The position numbers and the translations under genes are program-made. 64,000 nucleotides of DNA from an uncultured bacterium (GTDB lineage Bacteria > Verrucomicrobiota > Kiritimatiellia > CAIKKV01 > CAITUY01), in assembly GCA_903895695.1 (NCBI GenBank), contig CAITUY010000209.1:1-64000 (forward strand), in the 5' to 3' direction. Under the pieces are notes generated by a model. It saw nothing but the letters and a program-made list of their open reading frames with translations. It did no database searches and was not told where the DNA came from. How positions within the stretch are numbered: position 1 is the first letter of the stretch; the number at the start of each line of letters is the position of its first letter. Positions 24,187 to 31,828 of this stretch are shown piece by piece.

Positions 24187-24885
24187 TCAAATCGCCTGGT
24201 CCGGCAGGCGCCGGATCCTGACGCCGTGCCGGTCGAAACGGATCGCCGGCTTGCCCAGGGCGTGTACCGTGCCATCGGGCTCGACGCGCAAGGCGCCGCC
24301 GGACGGGATGCCGTAGCCCACGCTCCCCTCCGGCTCCAGCCGCAGCAGGGCGTGCAGTTCCTCCCAGTCGTCCTCCTCGGCGTGGCAGTCGCACAGAACC
24401 GGGGCCAGACCCAGGCACGGGAAGGTTTCGGCAGAGGCGTCATCTTCGGCATCGGTCCAGCGTACCCACTGTCGGGCCAGCATGATGCTGCCGGCCGACA
24501 GGCCGAAGAAAGGCCTGCCCGCGCGGTAGAGGCGTTCCAGCAGCGGCAGCATGTGGCACCGCCGCAGATGCGCCATGCCCGCCTCCACGTCGCCGCCGGT
24601 CACGTAGATGATGGCTGACGATTCCAGAATCCGGCGCGCTTCGTCAAGGTCCGCCCCGCGCGCCGCCATGGGCGCGAGCCGGACGGGTCCCGAGCCGGAA
24701 CTCTTGAAGAGAGCGGTCAGCCAGTGCAGGAAGCCGGCATCGTCATCGCTGGCCGCCCCGACATAAGCGATGGACGGCGCCGCCTTGCCGGCCTGCGCAA
24801 AGACCTGCTGGAGCAGCGGATCGGCGCCCTGGCGCCGATGGCCACGGCCGCCCGCGATCAGGTGGATGGGAAGGGGAGTGGGCAT
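24187..24885 (-). CDS. Peptidase S51-like (cyanophycinase/dipeptidase E fold) protein
   Basis: A 232-aa class I glutamine-amidotransferase-fold protein like the serine peptidases S51. It begins PIHLIAGGRGH, has IAYVGAASDDDAGFLHW and IIYVTGGD, and holds the nucleophile elbow FFGLSAGSIML with Ser-130. GYGIPSGGALRVEPDGTVHALG is the family C-terminal strand pair. Peptidase E cleaves Asp-X dipeptides and cyanophycinase degrades cyanophycin; the substrate here is not evident. It is cytosolic by the lack of a signal peptide. The upstream 128 bp holds a CTGGCG-N11-CGCCAG inverted repeat (24981-25003) that could end the transcript of the OlsF-like gene, but it has no T-run. Confidence 0.75.
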   Translation of the reverse strand: MPTPLPIHLIAGGRGHRRQGADPLLQQVFAQAGKAAPSIAYVGAASDDDAGFLHWLTALFKSSGSGPVRLAPMAARGADLDEARRILESSAIIYVTGGDVEAGMAHLRRCHMLPLLERLYRAGRPFFGLSAGSIMLARQWVRWTDAEDDASAETFPCLGLAPVLCDCHAEEDDWEELHALLRLEPEGSVGYGIPSGGALRVEPDGTVHALGKPAIRFDRHGVRIRRLPDQAI

Positions 24886-25013
24886 CGCGAAGAGTGGTTG
24901 ATGGGGAATGGGTGATGGTTGAGGATGGAACCGTACACTGGCGGGGCCTTGGTTTCAAGCGTTGAGCAGTCGGGTGCCTACTGGCGTACCGATAAAGCGC
25001 CAGATCGACGAAC

Positions 25014-26828
25014 TCAGCCTGTGTTCTTCCCCGCCGCGTGGGCCGCGAGGAATTGGCGGCTTCCCTCGGCGCCCAGGTACAGTTCGAGGTAGCGGGGGTC
25101 GGTGTGGGCCAGATCGACGACGATGAGTGCGTCGAGAACCGACTGAAACGCCGGGTCGACGTTGAACCCGAGCACCCGGCCGCCCAGTTTGAGGTACTGG
25201 CGCAGGAGCACGGGCAGCCCCTTGCCGTCAGGCTCGATGGAGGCGATCGTGTCGGAAAGCGTCTCGACGTCGGGGATCGGTAGGCGCGAACCTTGCAGGT
25301 CGACGCCTTGCGCCCGGCGCCCGCGCAACGGATGCCGCGGTGCGACCCAGCAGTTCCACGGGTCGATGCGCCCCGTCTCCGAGAAGAAGCGTACGAGCAA
25401 CGCCCGCGACAAGGACGAATAGTCGTTGCTCATGCTGACGGTCCCGAACAGCAACCGGCGCCGCGGCTCCCGCGCCACGAGTGCGCCCAGCCCTTTCCAC
25501 AGCAGGAGCAGCGGCAGGTAGGCCCGTTGATATTCCGGTTTGACGAACGAGCGCCCCAGTTCGATCCCGGGCGTCAACCGGTCGAGCAGCGCGCGGTCAT
25601 AGCGGAAGAGGGTGTGACTGTAGAGGCCGTGCGCCCCGTGGCGCGGCAGCACCTCGTCGGTGAAGGCCAGCCGGTAACCCCCGGCCAGTTCCCCTGCGCG
25701 GTGGTTCCAAAGGATCAGATGGCGATAGTGCCGGTCGAATCGATCCAGGTCCACTGCGTTTCCCGTCCCTTCGCCCACGGCCCGGAACGTGGTCTCGCGT
25801 CCGCGACCGATCTCTTGCAACAGGTTTGGAATCCTCCCCGGCTCGGCGACACATACGCTCCAGTCGCGGTGCCGCACCAGGCAACGGGTCTCGATCAATG
25901 CATCGAGTTCCCGTCGCGCGACGTCGGAGGGGACTGCGCCGGCCAGCGGCCGAAGACTCCGCTTGGCCCGGCCTGACGGCAGCCGAACGGGCCGACGCCA
26001 GCGCGGGGAAAGCAGTTGCGTGCGGAAGCGCAGGTAGCGGGCCGCCTCGGAATCGGCGGCGAACGCGTTCAAGCATTCGGCAGGCATGCCGGCACCCATC
26101 ACTGCCTCCAACGGCCGCCGGTTCTTGTTCAGCAATTCGCGGGGCAGAAGCGCCGTGCGCAGGCGCGGGTGTACGAGTCCGGCCAGGTGAAACAGCGGAC
26201 CGTTGGCGCCCCGGAAGTGCAGCGGTACGACGATGGCCCCGCTCTCGCGGGCCAGCCAGGCCACCGTGCCGTTCCACGGCGGCTCGACGATCCGGCGGGC
26301 GCGCCAGCGGAAATGGGCGACTTCGCCCGCCGGGAATACGCCCAGCACGCCGCCGCCCTTCAGCCAGCGCAGGCTTTCGCGCAACCCGCGCAGATTGTCG
26401 CGGGTCGCCTGCCGCCCGCCGAACGGATTCACGGTGATCAGATACGGCCGCAGTTCGGCGAACGCCGCCAGCATTTGGTTGGCCATTAGCCGGATGTCGG
26501 GGCGCACCCGCAGCAACTGGCTCGCCATGACCAGCCCTTCGACGGCGCCGAAGGGGTGGTTGGCGACGACAATGACCGGCCCGGACGAGGGAAGAAGGGT
26601 ATCAACATCGCCGGAAATGCGCCATTCGACGCCCAGGGCCTCCAGCACACGGTCGGTGAAAGGCCTTGGGTCAGCGTGTTGCCGCAGCGTGGCGTAGATG
26701 CCGCTGAACCGGTCGACGCCGACGACACGGGCAACCCAGGGCCGGGCCGCCGGCGTCACCGCGTTCAGCAAGCCGTCCAGCGGCCGGTCCGTGGCGGGGG
26801 GGAGTGAATCATAGGTTGGAGTGACCAT
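25014..26828 (-). CDS. OlsF-like bifunctional acyltransferase (PlsC domain plus GNAT/OlsB-like domain)
   Basis: A 604-aa protein. Residues about 60-300 are a PlsC/LPLAT acyltransferase with NHPFGAVEG (catalytic His-91) and VFPAGEVAHF. Residues about 345-600 match the OlsB/hemolysin-type GNAT acyltransferase (LAGGYRLAFTDEVLPRHG, GRSFVKPEYQR, LWKGLGALVARE, YLKLGGRVLGFNVDPAFQSVLDALIVVDL). This order is that of OlsF, which makes phosphate-free ornithine lipid from ornithine by N- and then O-acylation. Another amino acid could be the head group. It would act at the inner membrane. The ATG at 26828 has no clear ribosome-binding site and lies at the predicted transcription start of an 11-bp-phased CTAAC promoter. 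Confidence 0.78.
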   Translation of the reverse strand: MVTPTYDSLPPATDRPLDGLLNAVTPAARPWVARVVGVDRFSGIYATLRQHADPRPFTDRVLEALGVEWRISGDVDTLLPSSGPVIVVANHPFGAVEGLVMASQLLRVRPDIRLMANQMLAAFAELRPYLITVNPFGGRQATRDNLRGLRESLRWLKGGGVLGVFPAGEVAHFRWRARRIVEPPWNGTVAWLARESGAIVVPLHFRGANGPLFHLAGLVHPRLRTALLPRELLNKNRRPLEAVMGAGMPAECLNAFAADSEAARYLRFRTQLLSPRWRRPVRLPSGRAKRSLRPLAGAVPSDVARRELDALIETRCLVRHRDWSVCVAEPGRIPNLLQEIGRGRETTFRAVGEGTGNAVDLDRFDRHYRHLILWNHRAGELAGGYRLAFTDEVLPRHGAHGLYSHTLFRYDRALLDRLTPGIELGRSFVKPEYQRAYLPLLLLWKGLGALVAREPRRRLLFGTVSMSNDYSSLSRALLVRFFSETGRIDPWNCWVAPRHPLRGRRAQGVDLQGSRLPIPDVETLSDTIASIEPDGKGLPVLLRQYLKLGGRVLGFNVDPAFQSVLDALIVVDLAHTDPRYLELYLGAEGSRQFLAAHAAGKNTG

Positions 26829-26835
26829 GGCCCGG

Positions 26836-26878
26836 AGGATCAAGCATCCGGGTTAGGCCGTGATGAGCCCGTCGTCAG
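26836..26878 (-). promoter_or_regulatory. CTAAC-box promoter of the OlsF-like gene
   Basis: Read on the minus strand: CTGAC (26874-26878), CTCAT (26863-26867) and CTAAC (26852-26856), each 11 bp apart, then 10 nt, then a -10-like GATCCT (26836-26841). The layout is shared with six other promoters in the window. Two of the three repeats and the -10 are imperfect, so this is the weakest member. The predicted start of transcription falls at the ATG. Confidence 0.5.
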
Positions 26879-26892
26879 AAGCATGCTAATGA

Positions 26893-28617
26893 TCACCGCA
26901 GAAAATGGTGCAGGGGCATTCCCTGTGACGTCGCAATCTCGGGCAGGTGCCGTTGCGGCAGGCATCGTAACACCATGCGGACCAACGGCAGCACCCGGGG
27001 CAATACCGTCCGGTCCGAGAAGCGGTAATGCCGTGACGGCCGGACCAACACCCTCAGTGCCAGCCGCAGGATCGGCCAGGCCAGTCGCGGCACGCGGTCG
27101 CTTCTCACGATGCGGAAGCGGCCTGGATGGCGCAGTCGGTACTCGTGGACCAGGGCATCCAGCCGCGCCCGCTGCGCGGCGGTGAAGCGGCCAAAGTAGA
27201 ATCGGCGGGCCTCAGCCAGGATCTCGCACGTTCGGTACATGAATTCAACGTCCTCGACCGGTAACTCCTGTTCGATCGCCAATTCCAACATGACCCGGAT
27301 CTTCACGAGGGCCTGCAAGCCCTGCTCAATCTTTGCCACGCCATCGGTTACCGCTTGCCGGAGCAGGCGCCGGACGGTGCCCGTGATCAGCAGCGTGTCC
27401 CACACGACCGCCACTTGCGGCGGCAACCGCAACCGCCTTAGATAGAGCGAGCGCTGCGCGAACTCATCCACGTACCACAACTCTTGGATGACTTCAGAGG
27501 AGAGCTTCAGGAAGCGCTCGACGCGCTCGGGGTCGCGTCCTGGCAGCCGGCGCGCGCACATGCGGCGGATGGCTTCCGATACGTCGACCCGGTCGCGGAC
27601 GAGCGTCAGCGTGACGTCGGTGTTGATCTCGTTCCACAGCGAGGATTCTTTGACGAACGTCAGGCGGCGACTGGCCGACCAGCCGCCGGTCTGGCTCCAG
27701 ATCCAGGTTCCGGCCATCTTTTCCGCCGGCTCCAGTTGCCGCAGATACTCTGCGTACTCCCACCCGATGAAAGACGGGAACTCCCCAAAGCCTTCGTATT
27801 CACGGCGAGCCTGGAACTCGACGAGTTTGTGGTGCTCGCGATCGCCGAGGAAATGCGGGGCCAGCGGGACATACCGGAAGAAGTCTGTCTCCGCATATTT
27901 CATCGAAACGACCAATCGGTCGCTGCGCAACGGGCCGAAGGTCTCACGATAGGTCGCCGGGTTCCACATCAGGTCGCCGATCGGGTAGGCACCCAAACTC
28001 CAGGTGCGCACGACCAGGTCCCGCCGGACGCGTTCGCACACGGCCAGCAGCGGCTCGAGATAACGGCGCGCCTGCGCCGGCGTCCGGATGATCGTGCGAC
28101 TGAGGAACTCGCCTTTGACGTCGACCCCATCCGATTCGCCCAGCCGCACGATCAAACCTTTGACCTGAGGGAAGTCCTGGAACAACCGTTCAGTGGCCGA
28201 GGCCAGGAAATACGCGATCCGTTCATCGTCCCGCGCCAGCACCGATTCCAGCTCGGTATTGAAGAAGGCGATGTCAGTGGTGAGGTAGACCGCGAGGCCG
28301 GCCTCCTGTGCCAGGGAGAAGAGGGCGCCGAATTCGGCGCGGTAGTCCTCGATGCGCCGGCGCAGTGAGGGGGCGTAGCACGGGTGGACCGTCAGGTGCG
28401 CCAGGTCGTCCAGCGACACCGCGTTGAATCCCATGTCGGCTGTCGTGCGGACGAAACGCCCGAAAGCAGCGCGTATCTCACGGAATCGGGCCGCGTCAAG
28501 ACGGCCGTCGCGCTCCAGATGCGCGAAGGGCACTTTGGACCAGTTGGTACGGCCGCGCGGATGGCCGATGAAGAACGGGGCGATCCCGTCGATCATATAG
28601 AGCGGTTGGCGTGTCAT
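26893..28617 (-). CDS. Uncharacterised protein, probable TIM-barrel glycosidase-like fold
   Basis: A 574-aa protein I cannot assign. The first 300 residues look like an alpha/beta barrel of the glycoside-hydrolase type: MGFNAVSLDDLAHLT, AGLAVYLTTDIAFFNTE, VKGLIVRLGESDGVDVKGE with acidic residues at strand ends, and GTWIWSQTGGW. The remainder is helical and rich in Arg. No signal peptide is present. The ATG at 28617 lies 4 bp after the stop of the PHP-glycosyltransferase gene, so the pair forms an operon under the CTAAC promoter at about 31.02 kb. A role in building or trimming a glycan or glycolipid is plausible from context only. The longer frame to 28923 runs through the upstream gene and is not used. 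Confidence 0.6.
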   Translation of the reverse strand: MTRQPLYMIDGIAPFFIGHPRGRTNWSKVPFAHLERDGRLDAARFREIRAAFGRFVRTTADMGFNAVSLDDLAHLTVHPCYAPSLRRRIEDYRAEFGALFSLAQEAGLAVYLTTDIAFFNTELESVLARDDERIAYFLASATERLFQDFPQVKGLIVRLGESDGVDVKGEFLSRTIIRTPAQARRYLEPLLAVCERVRRDLVVRTWSLGAYPIGDLMWNPATYRETFGPLRSDRLVVSMKYAETDFFRYVPLAPHFLGDREHHKLVEFQARREYEGFGEFPSFIGWEYAEYLRQLEPAEKMAGTWIWSQTGGWSASRRLTFVKESSLWNEINTDVTLTLVRDRVDVSEAIRRMCARRLPGRDPERVERFLKLSSEVIQELWYVDEFAQRSLYLRRLRLPPQVAVVWDTLLITGTVRRLLRQAVTDGVAKIEQGLQALVKIRVMLELAIEQELPVEDVEFMYRTCEILAEARRFYFGRFTAAQRARLDALVHEYRLRHPGRFRIVRSDRVPRLAWPILRLALRVLVRPSRHYRFSDRTVLPRVLPLVRMVLRCLPQRHLPEIATSQGMPLHHFLR

Positions 28618-28621
28618 GGAC

Positions 28622-30997
28622 TTAGAAACGCTCGACGACGTGCTCCCAGCGGTGCTGCCGTGCCGTCTCCACAGCCCGTTCGCCCATGTCGCGCCGCCGC
28701 TGCGTATCCCAGACCAGTTCGCGGATGGCCGCGCACATCGGGGCCGGCGTCCGGACATCCACCGCCAGGCCCGACCCGTTGCGGTTGACGATTTCGGCCG
28801 GGCCGCCATCTGTCGACACGATGGCCGCCAGGCCCGAGGCATGCGCCTCCAGCACGACGTTGCCGAAAGTGTCGGTGGCGCTGGGAAATACGAACAAGTC
28901 CGCACTGGCATAGGCGCGGGCAAGATCCTCCCCGTGCAGAAACCCGGTGAACGCGATGTGGCTGTCGGCAGACTCCGCCTCCAGCGACTGGCGGTCGGGG
29001 CCGTCGCCCACGATGACCAGGTCCACGTTGGGGGTGCTGGTGCGCACGAACCGGAACGCGTCGATGAGAGTCTGCAGGTTCTTTTCCCGCGATATTCGGC
29101 CGACGTAGAGCAGTTTCAGATTGCCGTTCAACCCGAAGCGGGACCAGAACGCGGGATCGCGCTTGGCGGGCGTGAACCGGTCCAGATCCACCCCGCGGGG
29201 CAGCACGTGGAGCTTGGCGGCATCGAAACCGTTGTCGGCCAGTTGCCGGCGGTAGCATTCGCTCGGGACATAGATCGTGTCCATGCCACCGTAGAACCAC
29301 TGCATGTACCGCCACGTGGCCTGCTCCAGCATTTCGTCCTGCGTCAGGCACCGGACATACCGCGGGAAATCCGTGTGGTAGATGCCGCAGGTGCGCAATC
29401 CCAGCAGGCGGGCTGCCAGCAATCCCGCCAGGCCGAGGGGTCCCGGCGTGGAGATGATCACCTCGTAGGCGTTGCTGTGCTCGATGTGTTCGACTACCTC
29501 CAGGAAGGGCGGAAAGGCGAGCTGCTGCATTTCGTATTCCGGCAGGGCGAAGAATCCCAGCGGCTTGAAATTGACCAAATCTAGATCGAGCGCTTCGGGG
29601 GCTTGTTCGAGGCAGGTCAGCACGCTGATGGGCCGGCCCAGCGCCTGGGACCGGGAGCCGATGCTGCGGATCGTATGGGCCACGCCGTTGACATCCTGAA
29701 ACGTGTCCGTGACCCAGACGCGGCGGCGACTGCGGCATTTCAACCCCGCGCCTGTGGGGAAACGCGCGGCCACGTCCTGCAGGAAGCGCTCGTCCTTGTG
29801 CTGCATTCCGAACGCCGTCAGGTAGGGTGCAATACCGAGCACGACCGTGCCCAGCGATGCCAGCGACTGCAAACCGTCGACCAGTCGCCCTTCACTAGCA
29901 TGCGCCATCAACTGTTTGACGAACGCGTAGCTCAGTTCCTGGCTGATCCGACAGGCGGTCTCGAAGCTCTGGTCCTCACGACCGGCCGTGGGACGCCGCC
30001 CCGCCGCCGTTGTCACGCCGCGCTCGCGCAGTCGGGTGAACTCCTCGACGAGCGTGCGCTCCGTGTGGCTCAGCTTGCGCAGCCGGCTGCGGCGGGCCAC
30101 GCGCTCGACCCATGACCGCAAGCGGCTTGGCGGCGCCGCCGGCGCGCGTTCGGCGCCTTCGATCAGGCGTTTGAACACCTCACCCAGCACGGACGTGCCG
30201 GACCCACCCCGCGTGAATCGGCTGCGGTAGTAGCTGTAGGCGATCTGGTAGAGACTGTGGGCGAGCCGCAGGCTGCCGCCCGGGCTTCCGCCCGCCTCGT
30301 GTCGGCCGGCCCGGAGATGCTCCAGGAAAGCGACCGTCGTGTCGGCGTCCGGCGTCACGGTGTAGGCGCAGGCGGCGAACACGCCGCTGTGGTCGTCGCT
30401 GCCGCCGGTGAAACGCTTGATCCACGGTGTGGGCCCGGCGGGCGACAGGCCGTGCCGGCTTGCCAGCTCGGCGATCAGTTCCGGCGTGAGCTGTCCGAAC
30501 ACGGCCGCCACCAGATCGCCGGCCCGCGTGTGGCGTGATCCGTTCATCACCTCAAACCGGTTGAACATCACCAGCAGTTGCTCGACATGCTTGACCGTCA
30601 AGGCGTCGTTGACACGGAAGAGTGGATGGGCGATGGCATGGACGATATCGTGTTCGATCAGGTACAGCCGCAGGTCGTAAATGCTCGGCCGCAGCGTCTG
30701 AATGTCGCGGAACTGGGCCTCGGTGATATCGTAGGCGAGGCAGTGCACCTTGCAGTCGTCATCCGGAAAATACGTCGTGAACTCGGCAGATACGAAGGTG
30801 CCCGGCAGATGGGCGATGGAGAGAGCCCCGTCGATCCGGTTGTGATCGGTGAGCGTGACGAAATCCATGCCGTGGGCTCGGCAATGCCGGTAAAGGTCCT
30901 CGGGCTCGGAAAAGCACTCCGGTGCGCCGATGCGCCTGAGAAACCATTCGGTAGGCCGGTCAGAGTACTTGCTGTGGAGATGCAAGTCGGCTTTCAT
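28622..30997 (-). CDS. PHP-domain/GT4 glycosyltransferase fusion
   Basis: A 791-aa two-part protein. Residues 1-290 are a PHP phosphoesterase domain with the metal-binding HLHS at 6-9, LTDHNRIDGALS, AIAHPLFRVND and GGSDDHSG. Residues about 400-791 are a GT-B retaining glycosyltransferase of family GT4: VWVTDTFQDVNGVAHTIRS, GIYHTDFPRYV, LPRGVDLDRF, LLYVGRISREKNLQTLIDAF, and the EX7E-like region VFPSATDTFGNVVLEAHASG. Similar PHP-GT4 proteins may glycosylate lipids or build glycolipids without phosphate. The start is certain because HLHS is at residue 6. The predicted promoter at 31005-31036 puts the transcript start only a few bases before the ATG. Confidence 0.85.
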   Translation of the reverse strand: MKADLHLHSKYSDRPTEWFLRRIGAPECFSEPEDLYRHCRAHGMDFVTLTDHNRIDGALSIAHLPGTFVSAEFTTYFPDDDCKVHCLAYDITEAQFRDIQTLRPSIYDLRLYLIEHDIVHAIAHPLFRVNDALTVKHVEQLLVMFNRFEVMNGSRHTRAGDLVAAVFGQLTPELIAELASRHGLSPAGPTPWIKRFTGGSDDHSGVFAACAYTVTPDADTTVAFLEHLRAGRHEAGGSPGGSLRLAHSLYQIAYSYYRSRFTRGGSGTSVLGEVFKRLIEGAERAPAAPPSRLRSWVERVARRSRLRKLSHTERTLVEEFTRLRERGVTTAAGRRPTAGREDQSFETACRISQELSYAFVKQLMAHASEGRLVDGLQSLASLGTVVLGIAPYLTAFGMQHKDERFLQDVAARFPTGAGLKCRSRRRVWVTDTFQDVNGVAHTIRSIGSRSQALGRPISVLTCLEQAPEALDLDLVNFKPLGFFALPEYEMQQLAFPPFLEVVEHIEHSNAYEVIISTPGPLGLAGLLAARLLGLRTCGIYHTDFPRYVRCLTQDEMLEQATWRYMQWFYGGMDTIYVPSECYRRQLADNGFDAAKLHVLPRGVDLDRFTPAKRDPAFWSRFGLNGNLKLLYVGRISREKNLQTLIDAFRFVRTSTPNVDLVIVGDGPDRQSLEAESADSHIAFTGFLHGEDLARAYASADLFVFPSATDTFGNVVLEAHASGLAAIVSTDGGPAEIVNRNGSGLAVDVRTPAPMCAAIRELVWDTQRRRDMGERAVETARQHRWEHVVERF

Positions 30998-31004
30998 GCC
31001 CCAC

Positions 31005-31036
31005 AGGCTACGCCATCGACGTTAGCGGCGTGTTAG
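31005..31036 (-). promoter_or_regulatory. CTAAC-box promoter of the PHP-glycosyltransferase operon
   Basis: Read on the minus strand: CTAAC (31032-31036), 6 nt, CTAAC (31021-31025), 10 nt, TAGCCT (31005-31010). The two repeats are exactly 11 bp apart and both perfect. The ATG at 30997 is 7 nt after the -10 box, so the mRNA would have almost no leader. Confidence 0.7.
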
Positions 31037-31103
31037 GCGAGCACGAATTCTGCGTGAGCCGCCAAAAGATCGTCGGGCGGTCGCAAAGCTTTTTCGCGCG
31101 ACA

Positions 31104-31745
31104 TCAGGGATGCGGCTGGAGCACTTTATCCAGGAATGCCTTGCGATCCCGTTCGTCGGCCTTCTCCCAGGCTTGCTGGAGTTGCTTCTGGGCTTCCTGA
31201 TTTTCGGCCTTGGGGGTGCTGGTAGCGGCCTCCGCCTTTATGCTCGTGTTGGTGGACGCGGTGGCTGGCGCAATCGGTGATCTTGAGGCGGTGCCTTTTC
31301 CGGCGCCCTTCGCGTCTTCTTCGATCCAAAGCGATACATGACGCGCATACGCCCGGGTTTCCGCCAGGGTCTTCGGATCCTTGCTGCGCACCGTGTAGGA
31401 TTTGCCCGCTTCACCGGTAAACGTGAGCGAAATGTAGTCCGAGACAATCTTTTCGGTGTCGCTCCCGGCGAGCGGGTAGAGGACGGAATAGCGCGCTTCC
31501 AGATTGTGGGTGCCTGATTTCAGCAGCACCCGCATTTCGTCCGTCAGGTTGGAGGGCGCGGGGGCGCCGTCCACGGTACGCAGCCCGATGCACCACGGCA
31601 CCACGAGTGTTGTCAACTGATCGGCTGGGACTTCGGGGCCGGTATACATCCGGAAGGTTGTCATCGAACGACAACCCGTCGCAAACAGGACGGCAGCCAA
31701 AATCGTTGGAACGCCCAGGGCCATCGCATTGAATCGGGTTGTCAC
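31104..31745 (-). CDS. Predicted lipoprotein, function unknown
   Basis: A 213-aa protein beginning with GTG at 31745, which has an AGGAG site 7 nt away. The N-terminus is a lipoprotein signal with lipobox LFATGC (Cys-25). The mature part has no recognised domain; the last 70 residues are Ala/Lys/Glu-rich with a likely coiled coil (ENQEAQKQLQQAWEKADERDRKAFLDKVL). It is predicted to be membrane-anchored in the periplasm. It lies 83 bp downstream of the histidine-kinase gene and may be its cotranscribed neighbour. Confidence 0.65.
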   Translation of the reverse strand: MTTRFNAMALGVPTILAAVLFATGCRSMTTFRMYTGPEVPADQLTTLVVPWCIGLRTVDGAPAPSNLTDEMRVLLKSGTHNLEARYSVLYPLAGSDTEKIVSDYISLTFTGEAGKSYTVRSKDPKTLAETRAYARHVSLWIEEDAKGAGKGTASRSPIAPATASTNTSIKAEAATSTPKAENQEAQKQLQQAWEKADERDRKAFLDKVLQPHP

Positions 31746-31828
31746 ATTCGTCTCCTGTTGATGTATGGGAACTGATCCCGGTGGAGGATGCTAGGGCGTT
31801 GACTTGAGCCCCGCCAGTAAAAAGAATC

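Noticed and set aside
24981..25003. CTGGCG-N11-CGCCAG considered as an intrinsic terminator
   Set aside because: The stem is only 6 bp with an 11-base loop and no T-run follows on either strand.
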